Part shown: piece by piece, positions 1 to 7,251 of the stretch
How the letters are laid out: the number at the start of each line of letters is the position of its first letter
How positions within the stretch are numbered: position 1 is the first letter of the stretch
Source of the DNA: Thermotoga profunda AZM34c06
Lineage (GTDB): Bacteria > Thermotogota > Thermotogae > Thermotogales > DSM-5069
Reading direction: 5' to 3'
Assembly: GCF_000828675.1 (NCBI RefSeq)
Contig: NZ_AP014510.1
Location: forward strand, 1,507,413 to 1,571,412
DNA: 64,000 nucleotides
Made by a program: the position numbers and the translations under genes
The notes under the pieces: generated by a model
What the model was told of the DNA's origin: nothing
Seen by the model: only the letters and a program-made list of their open reading frames with translations
Database searches by the model: none

Positions 1-942
1 TGCCTTGTACATCTCATTGATCTTTGCCAATATCGCCATCTTTTTAAACAAAGCCGACGTTGTTGCATTTGGACCAGCGAAGTAATCGGCATCTTTCCCA
101 AGATTAATCACAAACTGTGGATCTTGGTAACCACCACAGTATGAAAGCACAACCTTCGGTACGACATTGAATTCTTTATATTTCTTTACGAACATTGTCA
201 TATCTCCGATGTAAGAAGCATGGAATATGGCATCGGGTTTTGCACCTTTGATTTTCTGAACTTCGATATCTACGTTAGTTGCATTGGCTGGGTATTTTAC
301 ATCAGCAACAATACTAAAACCATCGGCTTGATAATCTTTTATCTTTTCCTTCACCATCTGCGCTGCATGGACTCCATACTCGTTGTCTATATAGACTACG
401 GCTACCTTCTTTATATTCGCATTGTATTTTTGATTCAAATATTTAAGATATTCGAAGAAAAACACCGTTTCCATACCATCGTGTGGTGCTATTCTGAAGA
501 ACCACTGTAATCCTCTTTCGGTCAGTGCCGCAGAACTTGATGAACCAGCAATGAACGGTATTCCATATTTCTCAGCAACTTGGCTTGCGGGTTTTGTCGC
601 CGATGAATGATAACATCCTATCAATGCAACAACACCTTCGTTTCTAATTAACCTTTCTGCTTCCGCCATGGCAAGTTCCGGGTTTGCTTGGTGGTCTGCG
701 AAAACAAACTGAACTTTAGCACCGTTGAGATTTGGGAGACCTGCACTCTTTCCAAGTAACAGCTCGATCTCTGGATGCTCACCATTGATGATTTCTTGTG
801 CTACCTCAATCGCATATTTGATCTTTACACCTGTTGCGGCTGCAGGTCCGGTCAATGGAAAAATAGCTCCAATCTTTATGACTTCTTCTGCGAAAACTAC
901 AAAGGCTAACAAAATTCCCAGGATTACGAACAACTTCTTCAT
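1..942 (-). CDS. Branched-chain-amino-acid-type ABC transporter substrate-binding protein (C-terminus cut by window edge)
   Basis: Reading the minus strand from an ATG at 942 gives 314 codons without a stop, running off the window. The start follows a GGAGGCGG ribosome site at 950-957. The protein opens with a signal peptide (MKKLFVILGILLAFVVFAEE). The mature part begins IKIGAIFPLTGPAAATG, the usual opening of the Leu/Ile/Val-binding (Peripla_BP_6) family. Later segments GCYHSSAT, IPFIAGSSSSA and VYIDNEYG fit the same fold. It should bind a small ligand outside the cytoplasmic membrane and deliver it to a permease and ATPase that lie beyond the window. The ligand cannot be told: the family also binds amides, urea and aromatic compounds. 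A near-consensus promoter stands about 115 bp upstream. Confidence 0.9.
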   Translation of the reverse strand, partial: MKKLFVILGILLAFVVFAEEVIKIGAIFPLTGPAAATGVKIKYAIEVAQEIINGEHPEIELLLGKSAGLPNLNGAKVQFVFADHQANPELAMAEAERLIRNEGVVALIGCYHSSATKPASQVAEKYGIPFIAGSSSSAALTERGLQWFFRIAPHDGMETVFFFEYLKYLNQKYNANIKKVAVVYIDNEYGVHAAQMVKEKIKDYQADGFSIVADVKYPANATNVDIEVQKIKGAKPDAIFHASYIGDMTMFVKKYKEFNVVPKVVLSYCGGYQDPQFVINLGKDADYFAGPNATTSALFKKMAILAKINEMYKA

Positions 943-1056
943 TTCTACACCGCCTCCTTTAAAAGAGTGTGAGAAGTTTATACCTCACGTTAAGCCAATG
1001 TACTATTAGTAAACGTTTTCTTTCTACGTTGTGTGAATTTTTTCTCAACTTTTTCA

Positions 1057-1085
1057 ATTATATCATTCAGGTTGCAGATTGTCAA
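1057..1085 (-). promoter_or_regulatory. Sigma-A promoter of the ABC binding-protein gene
   Basis: On the minus strand TTGACA (1080-1085) and TATAAT (1057-1062) are separated by exactly 17 bases. Both boxes match consensus perfectly. Transcription would start near 1050, leaving an untranslated leader of about 108 nt before the ATG at 942. The leader has two weak hairpins only (GTGAG/CTCAC and AACGT/ACGTT arms). I recognise no riboswitch in it. Confidence 0.85.
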
Positions 1086-1351
1086 CAAAAGCGTGGAGTT
1101 ACATGGAATTTCATTTAGCAAGATTAATCAAGTAGGAGTTCATTTATAGTTTCGTAAATGACAGTTTAATTTGTTGTTTGTGGTAGGATGAAAATAACTC
1201 TTCAAAAGCCAATGACAGTTAACTTTCAAAAGTTAGTCTCAACAAAGTTCTGTTACAGCGATGAATAGTGAAACAAAATGAGTTTTCTATACCAAAGTAT
1301 CATCAGAAAGGCAAAAACGAGAAATTGTTACAAACAAAAAATCGTATACTA

Positions 1352-1382
1352 TATAATGGACAGCGCTGATCCACCGGTGGAT
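1352..1382 (+). promoter_or_regulatory. Possible promoter with palindromic operator
   Basis: TATAAT at 1352-1357 is followed by the palindrome CAGCGCTG (1361-1368) and at once by the perfect 14-base palindrome ATCCACCGGTGGAT (1369-1382). A transcript from this -10 box would start around 1364, inside the palindromes. That is where a repressor would sit. The -35 match (TTACAA at 1328-1333, 18-base spacer) is poor. No gene begins for about 190 bases, so it could serve the rhomboid gene with a long leader or make a small RNA. Confidence 0.3.
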
Positions 1383-1571
1383 AAAATACCCCTTCGTATA
1401 TTGCCATAGGTCTAATCTTTTTGTTGTTCAATCTTTTTATACTAATCTTCATTTTTATCACAAGATATAGAGATAAAAAATAGACTCGAACTTAATTTTG
1501 CTATCACTCGTCCATGTTTTTAAGATAATTGAAATGATGAATAGTTTATAATGAAAATGGAGGTGTATCAT

Positions 1572-2261
1572 TTGAAGCAATGGAAAGTGACTTATCTCAT
1601 ATTGGCTATAAACATAACCGTTGTGATATTGATGTTTTTTGTTCAGAGTTTTTCAAGCCTGCGAAATCAGGCATATTTGTATATTAGATTTGGTGCGCAG
1701 TATGGACCCCTGGTGAGTAATGGTGAATGGTATAGATTGATCACAGCGATTTTTGTTCATGGTGGTTTTTTGCATCTACTTTTTAACTCCTATGCGCTTT
1801 TTTATTTTGGCAGTATAGTTGAATCAATATATGGTGTTGAAAAATTTGTATTCGCCTACCTTCTGACAGGTGTCATTGGAAATCTTGCAACACATCTTCT
1901 CTATTATCGAGCCATATCTGTTGGTGCGAGTGGATCCATCTTCGGTCTTATTGGTATGCTTTTTGCACTGGGTTTTAGGCGCGATACACCTTTCTTCATG
2001 CGTCAATTCACTGGCTATGCCCTTTTACCGATGATAATCTTCAATATAGTCTATGGTTTCATTCCCGGAACTGGTATAAATAATGCTGCACACATAGGTG
2101 GTTTTATAACGGGCATGGTGCTTGGATATGTAATGACACCCAGACCTGCTTATGCTTTTTGGAAAAAATCAGTTAATGTATTGTGGAAGTCTATAGCTTT
2201 TGTCTGTGCTGGACTTGTCGTACTCTCTTTTATCTTATTGGTCGGGTTTTCTACAAGATAG
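1572..2261 (+). CDS. Rhomboid family intramembrane serine protease
   Basis: The 229-residue protein is a six-helix rhomboid. It cleaves membrane-spanning proteins within the bilayer with a Ser-His dyad. The nucleophile motif GASGSIFG sits in the fourth helix and the partner His is in NAAHIGGFITG of the last. HGGFLHLLFNSYALFYFG is the conserved loop 1/helix 2 region. I chose TTG at 1572 because GGAGGTG (1559-1565) lies 6 nt before it; the ATG at 1551 lies inside a TATAAT (1547-1552) that may be the gene's own -10 box. A second rhomboid lies at 10445. Substrates are unknown. Confidence 0.93.
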   Translation: MKQWKVTYLILAINITVVILMFFVQSFSSLRNQAYLYIRFGAQYGPLVSNGEWYRLITAIFVHGGFLHLLFNSYALFYFGSIVESIYGVEKFVFAYLLTGVIGNLATHLLYYRAISVGASGSIFGLIGMLFALGFRRDTPFFMRQFTGYALLPMIIFNIVYGFIPGTGINNAAHIGGFITGMVLGYVMTPRPAYAFWKKSVNVLWKSIAFVCAGLVVLSFILLVGFSTR

Positions 2262-2267
2262 TAGAAA

Positions 2268-2294
2268 AAGGGCTCAGCGTAGTACTGAGCCCTT
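2268..2294 (-). terminator. Shared hairpin terminator between convergent genes
   Basis: AAGGGCTCAG and CTGAGCCCTT form a perfect 10-bp stem around a 7-base loop. On the minus strand the stem is followed by TTTTTC, so it ends the gene starting at 4031 well. On the plus strand the following T tract is poor, so termination of the rhomboid gene may be weaker. Confidence 0.85.
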
Positions 2295-2312
2295 GATTAT
2301 TAGATAATACAA

Positions 2313-4031
2313 TCACATTTGCTCGATAACCTTCAAAAGTGCTTTTGCTGCCAACATCGTTCCTTCCTTTTCATATCCTTCAACGCCGAGCATCGTTCTT
2401 ATCTCTCCAACCTTCACACCTGTCTCGAACATTTTATTCATGAAATATTCTGCTATCTTGTGGTGTTCTTTCTGGCGTTGCACAGCTCCAAATGGGTTGG
2501 CAAAATAGGATGTGGTAAGGCCTGTCTCGGAAGTTGTACCTTTACTCATTCTCTTTCCTTCTGAGAATACTTTCAATGCATCATCGATGTTATCAAAGAA
2601 AATGATACGATCCTCATCACGACTGACCTCTGTATAGTTGTTCGCATACAAGAAGAAATCTATATGAGTTGGAGTAATAACTTCGTTGTAGTTATTAAAT
2701 GGCACTATAACACGCGCATTTATTTGATCTGGATTCATGAATATACTCCTGTCCATTGTCGAATAAGCAAATCCTGGTGGTAAGTCATCGAGTCTGACGA
2801 ATGCACCAGTCTCTGTACCAAGGGCAAAAACGTGCCCATCTATTACTGAAAGACTACCCATATCATCAATAATCGTGTCAACTTGAGCTACTTCTTCTAA
2901 TCTGTTGAGTGCATCAAGTGTTTCGCTCTTTCCAGCTCCACTGTCACCAACAAACATAGCCACAACAGTTTTGCCACTCTTTAGGGTAATCTTTGCCATT
3001 GAACCGTGTATGGGAAGTTTGCCATGGTCTATCTTTATTAAATTGTGAATCGTCAGAGTGGTCTTTTTCATGTATCCAAAGTAGTCGTTTTCGTCAAATG
3101 CTGGTATCACACCAACATAATGATTTTTGTCTTTGAATATCACTCCATTGCGCCATTTATCATTGTAATTTGGGATTTTATTCGCCGGCAGACCAAATAT
3201 GAGAATCCCATCGGGTACTCTGTGCTTCAAATCCTTTGGAGTTGCAAGCTCAAATAAATTGGCAAGCCCGGCTCCGTGAGCGAGATATTCAGCATGAACG
3301 AAATTGTAGAAAAGCAGATCTCCAACAAAGATCGTAAATCTATACCATTCATTGGGATCAAGTGCTATTTTATCGAGTATCGTGTCTTCGACCACCGGTA
3401 GGACTCCTTTTCTCTTGTTGGATTTCGTGTAGAATATTGCCGGTGGATCAAAGATCGCTCCCCATACAGTTGGAACCTTGAGCATCCACTGATGTTCTTG
3501 ATACTTCTCTGTGTTGGGTTCTTCCACTAAGAACATCACCTGTGCCCCACTTGGTAGTTGTCTCATCACCGTTGGAAATGTATTTGAAACATTCATCATA
3601 AGTTCTCTGTACAAATTCTTTATAACAGCCTTGAATTGATCTCCAACCATAGTCATTGTGTATTCAATACTGGCTCTTCTATTGTAATCATCTACATATT
3701 TTTCCTGTCTAACCATGAATCGATGCTTTGAACGCCAGAATGTATAGAATGCCTCTATGAAGCGCTCGAGTTCTTTGGGGTTCACATAATAGATTATGTT
3801 GGTGATCTCTTTGATATTTCTCATAGTGAGCAGGTGAAGATATTCTGCAAATCGATGTAAATCATAGTCGCTGTTGACTCTGAATGCATTGAGGGCATTA
3901 AGAAGCGGACTTGATTTTTCCTTGAGGATATCTACGAATTCTCGCAAAAGCGACTCAAATTTTTTCTGACCTATTATCTGACTGTAATTTGTATATATCA
4001 CCGATCCATCGATAATAACACTCCTGCTCAC
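2313..4031 (-). CDS. PEP carboxykinase/HPr kinase-like P-loop protein, substrate unknown
   Basis: This 572-residue protein has a helical N-terminal half and a C-terminal nucleotide-binding half. The P-loop GDSGAGKSE closely matches that of HPr kinase (GDSGxGKSE) and is related to ATP-dependent PEP carboxykinase. HGSM before it, IIDDMGSL (Walker-B-like), RVIVPFNNY and YFANPFG after it fit the PEPCK-type fold. The N-terminal 300 residues match neither family that I can recall, and the protein is longer than an HPr kinase (about 310). A kinase or carboxykinase activity is possible but not shown. Start: GTG at 4031 after GGAGGCGG (4036-4043). It is a single gene ending at the hairpin at 2268-2294. 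Confidence 0.7.
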   Translation of the reverse strand: MSRSVIIDGSVIYTNYSQIIGQKKFESLLREFVDILKEKSSPLLNALNAFRVNSDYDLHRFAEYLHLLTMRNIKEITNIIYYVNPKELERFIEAFYTFWRSKHRFMVRQEKYVDDYNRRASIEYTMTMVGDQFKAVIKNLYRELMMNVSNTFPTVMRQLPSGAQVMFLVEEPNTEKYQEHQWMLKVPTVWGAIFDPPAIFYTKSNKRKGVLPVVEDTILDKIALDPNEWYRFTIFVGDLLFYNFVHAEYLAHGAGLANLFELATPKDLKHRVPDGILIFGLPANKIPNYNDKWRNGVIFKDKNHYVGVIPAFDENDYFGYMKKTTLTIHNLIKIDHGKLPIHGSMAKITLKSGKTVVAMFVGDSGAGKSETLDALNRLEEVAQVDTIIDDMGSLSVIDGHVFALGTETGAFVRLDDLPPGFAYSTMDRSIFMNPDQINARVIVPFNNYNEVITPTHIDFFLYANNYTEVSRDEDRIIFFDNIDDALKVFSEGKRMSKGTTSETGLTTSYFANPFGAVQRQKEHHKIAEYFMNKMFETGVKVGEIRTMLGVEGYEKEGTMLAAKALLKVIEQM

Positions 4032-4179
4032 TTTACCGCCTCCCAGAAAACCTTTTTCCTTATTTATACCACGTTAAAGAGCAGAAAATAGGAAAGGTTA
4101 AGGTACAAAATATTTGCATGAGTATGAAGAAAAGGTTAGATTAACTACCTGGACTTAGTCTCACTTGAAGATGGTTTTG

Positions 4180-4740
4180 TCAAGGTTTTTTAATGTAGAT
4201 TTTGGCTTCTTTACCATTGTCAACAAGCCATACATCAAAACCAAGACGCTTGTAATAACTCGGAATTCTTTCTTTCGATATAGGATAGTCCACTATAACG
4301 AGTAAAATCTCTCCATTTTGCATGAGTTCAAGTTCTTTCTTGGTTCTAAGATCTGGTATAGGACAAACCTCACCGCGCACATCTAATATTCTCTGTGGTT
4401 GGGGCAGATTTCCTTCAGAATTATAATAAATCACGAATTTGCCACTAAGAACTGCAGATTGTTTTGAAATTGACAATATTTCAGTAGCTTCTTCAATCAT
4501 GTGGAGGATATGAGGTGAAGAAAGATCAAATCGATCACCATCTTTTGATTTAATAATTGTCAACAAACCGAAATCTTGCATTTGGAGTAAATAACGATAA
4601 GCCGTTGAAATATTCATATCCAACTTGCTTGCAACCTCAGTTGCTGTCAAGCATCCATCCATTAAGAGCATGAGGATTTCCAAACGTTTCTGATTCGCCA
4701 AAACCTTGAATAATTCAGTTAAACTGATTCGCCTTGACAT
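4180..4740 (-). CDS. ArsR-type HTH regulator fused to a TusA sulfur-carrier domain
   Basis: The 186-residue protein has an N-terminal winged helix-turn-helix (residues 5-75: FKVLANQKRLEILMLL, then TATEVASKLDMNISTAYRYL), a linker, and a C-terminal TusA/SirA-like domain (about 117-186). The latter keeps the sulfur-carrying Cys126 in RGEVCPIPD. The C-terminal part closely matches the separate TusA of the same operon (6815-7054): both have DVRGEVCP and DYPxSKERIP. ArsR metal-site cysteines (CxC) are absent, so persulfide on Cys126 (perhaps with Cys30) is a likelier signal than metal. It should bind DNA and probably controls the sulfur genes just upstream. Start: ATG at 4740 with GAGGTG at 4745-4750; the longer TTG frame begins inside the ribosome site. 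Confidence 0.85.
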   Translation of the reverse strand: MSRRISLTELFKVLANQKRLEILMLLMDGCLTATEVASKLDMNISTAYRYLLQMQDFGLLTIIKSKDGDRFDLSSPHILHMIEEATEILSISKQSAVLSGKFVIYYNSEGNLPQPQRILDVRGEVCPIPDLRTKKELELMQNGEILLVIVDYPISKERIPSYYKRLGFDVWLVDNGKEAKIYIKKP

Positions 4741-4758
4741 TTTACACCTCAAAACTAA

Positions 4759-4777
4759 GCCGCGGATAGACCGCGGC
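4759..4777 (-). promoter_or_regulatory. GC-rich inverted repeat between dsrH and the ArsR-TusA gene (terminator, attenuator or operator)
   Basis: GCCGCGG and CCGCGGC form a perfect 7-bp stem around 5 bases. It stands in the 60-bp gap between the stop of the DsrH gene and the start of the regulator. On the minus strand it is followed by TTAGTTTT, a weak T tract. It could partly terminate the operon transcript, keeping the regulator at lower level, or be a binding site of the ArsR-type protein. The sequence alone does not decide. Confidence 0.5.
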
Positions 4778-4800
4778 GGTTTTATTATTCAATTATACAC

Positions 4801-5070
4801 TTAAGAAATACTCTTGGGATGTTTTTCAATTAATTCAATTAACTGCGCATAGTTTATTAGAGGAACTTTTGAGTTTGATTCTTCATATCCACGAGCAAGA
4901 AAATCTTCTTTAATGGCGTACACTTTGGCTTTCGTGTACTGTTTCATATCATCTAAAGCCCAATAAACACCGTTTTGAATTAATACAACATCGTCATCAA
5001 GTGATGCGCTTCCAAGCTTGATTTTTTCAGCAGGATTATTCTTTCCAAATTTGACCAGTATAAGAGCCAT
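4801..5070 (-). CDS. DsrH/TusB-like sulfur relay subunit
   Basis: The 89-residue protein shows the DsrH/TusB pattern VVLIQNGVYWAL and AKVYAIKEDFLARGY. In E. coli TusB is a subunit of the TusBCD hexamer; in sulfur oxidisers DsrH belongs to DsrEFH. Both pass persulfide sulfur between carriers. This copy has no cysteine at all, so its role would be structural and the sulfur must ride on the DsrE subunit. Start: ATG at 5070 with GAGGTG 6 nt upstream, not the upstream in-frame codon at 5079. It follows the DsrF gene by 10 nt. Confidence 0.8.
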   Translation of the reverse strand: MALILVKFGKNNPAEKIKLGSASLDDDVVLIQNGVYWALDDMKQYTKAKVYAIKEDFLARGYEESNSKVPLINYAQLIELIEKHPKSIS

Positions 5071-5080
5071 TCGATTCACC

Positions 5081-5434
5081 TCACATGAATATCACATAAT
5101 CAAATTTGTGCAAAAACTCTTCCAGATCGTTTCTTGATATGATTTCTGCTTGAAAATTCTCATCAAGTTCGCCCACTTTGAATTTTTCAAGATCTTCTCT
5201 TACAGCATAGACTGGTGTACCATAGCTTTTTATATATCTATGGCATATTGAAAGTGGTAAAAGCCCCAAAGATTCAGGTTTTGTTTTTTTCGAAAGGGCC
5301 ACACAGGCTTCATCAATCATGAGTACCGCAGGCTCAAGGTCCTCACCGTACATACCAAAAGTGGTTCTGAAAGCCTCGTTGACCCAGATACTTCCAACGG
5401 GAGATTGGTAGACTACAAATAGTAATTTTTTCAT
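5081..5434 (-). CDS. DsrF/TusC-like sulfur relay subunit
   Basis: The 117-residue protein has the DsrE/DsrF-like fold pattern: LLFVVYQSPVGSIWVNEAFR at the N-terminus, LEPAVLMIDEACVAL, then YGTPVYAVREDLEKF, close to the TusC/DsrF consensus. It is expected to join the DsrE and DsrH products in one complex. Cys44 and Cys64 are present but not in the DsrE active-site context. The ATG at 5434 has GAGGTG upstream and lies 9 nt after the DsrE stop. The subfamily call (DsrF rather than another DsrE-like) rests partly on the E-F-H gene order. Confidence 0.78.
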   Translation of the reverse strand: MKKLLFVVYQSPVGSIWVNEAFRTTFGMYGEDLEPAVLMIDEACVALSKKTKPESLGLLPLSICHRYIKSYGTPVYAVREDLEKFKVGELDENFQAEIISRNDLEEFLHKFDYVIFM

Positions 5435-5443
5435 AATCTCACC

Positions 5444-5800
5444 TCAAGCCATTAGATTAATGAATCTGTCACTGCTGTAAAGTAATTGTGCAAGCTCTGG
5501 AAGGCCACTTGGTTTAGCTCCTTCTATTATCATATCTGTGGTGATGCCCCTGTAATCCATACAAATTCCACAGATATCCACTTTCACTTTACCTGTTTCT
5601 ATCAATTCTTTGAGTTTCTGAGGGATATTTCTGTCAATTCTTATAGGTTTGACATTCTTGTTTATACATAAAACAGAATCTGCAAACAAAAACAAGTCTA
5701 CTTCATGGCCTTTTTCAACAGCCGCTTGCGCCATTTTTATTGCTGTATCAAGATCTTCGTATGTGTATGGGGGTGTCATAACTTGGATAGTTATCTTCAT
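5444..5800 (-). CDS. DsrE/TusD-like sulfurtransferase subunit
   Basis: The 118-residue protein has the DsrE fold pattern: ITIQVMTPPYTYEDLDTAI, then EVDLFLFADSV and a cysteine motif DICGICMDYRG with Cys77 and Cys80. In TusD and DsrE the persulfide-carrying cysteine is at about residue 78, so one of these is the likely sulfur acceptor from TusA. I chose ATG at 5800, which has GGGAG 8 nt upstream (5809-5813) and begins 2 nt after the YeeE stop. An ATG at 5806 is too close to that site. Confidence 0.85.
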   Translation of the reverse strand: MKITIQVMTPPYTYEDLDTAIKMAQAAVEKGHEVDLFLFADSVLCINKNVKPIRIDRNIPQKLKELIETGKVKVDICGICMDYRGITTDMIIEGAKPSGLPELAQLLYSSDRFINLMA

Positions 5801-5802
5801 GC

Positions 5803-6798
5803 TCATCTCTCCCTGCCGAAGAGTAACCAAGCCATGGTCCAGTTACCGAGTATAAAGAAAATAGATGCGATTATTGAAGAGATTGCAAGTTGTGGGACAC
5901 CTGTCAAGAAATGACCTATGTTACATCCACTTGCAGTTGCTGCTCCGAATCCCATAAGTGCCCCGCCTATCATCACTTGGAGGTAAGTTTTGGGGTCTTT
6001 TGGCATCCTCAGTTTGAATTCTTTGGAAGCAAGAGACGAAATCAATGCACCTAATATTATTCCAATGATTTCCGCACCTTCCCAGTTGATGGGCTTATTG
6101 GCTGTGTATACAGAGAACAAGTTCACCCATCCACCGGTGATACCAAGACCATAGTTTCTACCCGTTTTTGCACTTGTCCACCATGCTATGGGAGCGAGTA
6201 TGGCAATGAGTACAGAAGCAAGTACCCAGTTCAATTTAGTGGGTCTTTGAGTGGTTTTTGTTCCAAAAGCATACCAAATCAACAAACCGGCAAAGATCAA
6301 CGTAACTACCCAGGGGTTTACATTAAAAACCGTTGATAAAGTCGGACCAGTCTTTGAAGCATAAACTTGGTTTGTGTTCTGGACAGTGATGTTGTATTTG
6401 TTCACCCATTTTGTCCAACCCGAGAAGATACCACTGTTTGTTGCATAAGCAGTTAATCCATAGAAGATTGCGGCAAACCAAGCCGTTGTCATTCCTTCTC
6501 CTGATCTATATGTAACACCAGAAGCACATCCACCTGCAAGAACCATACCAATTCCAAAGATATAACCACCGATGATGTTGGCGATCCAGTTAAGTGGTTT
6601 TGGTGCCAAGCTTATTACTCCAAGCTGTGCAAAAAGTAAGAGTGTAATCGATTCTAAAGCAAGGGTAAAAGCTGCGAGCTTCATCAAGTAATTATCCTTG
6701 AAAATCAAAACATCTCTGAAGGCTGAATTGAAACAAACACGACCCTTTTGAAGGATTATGCCAAAGATAATACCTATCACAAGCCCGGTCCAAATCAT
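5803..6798 (-). CDS. yeeE: YeeE/YedE-family thiosulfate transporter
   Basis: A 331-residue polytopic membrane protein of the YeeE/YedE (sulf_transp) family. From memory, the thiosulfate transporter YeeE of Spirochaeta thermophila passes thiosulfate along three conserved cysteines at 22, 91 and 293. Counting from the ATG at 6798, this protein has Cys22 (KGRVCFNSAFRD), Cys91 (GGCASGVTYR) and Cys292 (ASGCNIGHFL), a near-exact match that also supports this start. GGAGG at 6807-6811 stands 8 nt upstream. It lies between a TusA (YeeD-like) gene and the DsrEFH-like genes, so imported thiosulfate probably feeds that relay. Confidence 0.92.
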   Translation of the reverse strand: MIWTGLVIGIIFGIILQKGRVCFNSAFRDVLIFKDNYLMKLAAFTLALESITLLLFAQLGVISLAPKPLNWIANIIGGYIFGIGMVLAGGCASGVTYRSGEGMTTAWFAAIFYGLTAYATNSGIFSGWTKWVNKYNITVQNTNQVYASKTGPTLSTVFNVNPWVVTLIFAGLLIWYAFGTKTTQRPTKLNWVLASVLIAILAPIAWWTSAKTGRNYGLGITGGWVNLFSVYTANKPINWEGAEIIGIILGALISSLASKEFKLRMPKDPKTYLQVMIGGALMGFGAATASGCNIGHFLTGVPQLAISSIIASIFFILGNWTMAWLLFGRER

Positions 6799-6814
6799 TA
6801 TATCAACCTCCAAC

Positions 6815-7054
6815 TTATTTCACTTTTATGTAGATCTTCCATTCGCTTTTTCCTACTTCTTCGATCTCGAGAACTTCATGTCCCATTTGCTTCACAGATT
6901 CTGGTATTCTTTCTTTAGACATTGGATAATCGATCCAAACTTCCAGAATTTCTCCGCTCTTCATTCCTTTCAAAGCTCTTTTTGTTTCAACATCTGGTAC
7001 TGGACATACCTCTCCACGAACATCAATAGACTTTGCCACTTGATACTTTGCCAT
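6815..7054 (-). CDS. TusA/YeeD-like sulfur carrier protein
   Basis: A 79-residue TusA-family protein with the carrier motif DVRGEVCPVPD, sulfur-binding Cys17. It is the first gene of the sulfur operon, 16 nt ahead of yeeE, the same pairing as yeeD with yeeE in E. coli. There YeeD acts on the thiosulfate brought in by YeeE. TusA proteins carry persulfide sulfur to partners such as DsrE/TusD. The C-terminal domain of the regulator at 4180-4740 is a close relative. Start: ATG at 7054 after GGAGGTG. Confidence 0.9.
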   Translation of the reverse strand: MAKYQVAKSIDVRGEVCPVPDVETKRALKGMKSGEILEVWIDYPMSKERIPESVKQMGHEVLEIEEVGKSEWKIYIKVK

Positions 7055-7251
7055 GATATCACCTCCACATTTGTGAAAAAAGTATCAATATCTATAATGA
7101 GAGTATCGCCTTTAAGTTATCAATCAATGTAATATAAGTTGCAATTTGGTAAATTAGGAAAGTAAAATCGAGGTTAATCACTCATGAAAATAACAGTGGG
7201 AACATCGAACGATCTCGCAATGAAATTTCAGATAAAATCTTTTTTTCAATT

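Larger units (their letters stand above)
943..1571. other. Longest gene-free stretch (about 630 bp)
   Basis: This gap lies between two divergent genes. The left part holds the leader and promoter of the binding-protein gene. The right part holds a possible plus-strand -10 box at 1352-1357 followed by two adjacent palindromes (1361-1382), and a TATAAT at 1547-1552 just before the rhomboid gene. No open frame with a ribosome site, no tRNA fold and no repeat array is visible in the rest. Confidence 0.6.

Noticed and set aside
220-1009. Two plus-strand frames of 96 and 94 codons
   Set aside because: Both are antisense to the truncated binding-protein gene, which has a signal peptide, family motifs and a consensus promoter.
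4140-4185. TTGACA on the minus strand before the PEPCK-like gene
   Set aside because: It lies inside the end of the ArsR-TusA gene and no acceptable -10 box follows at 16-18 bases.
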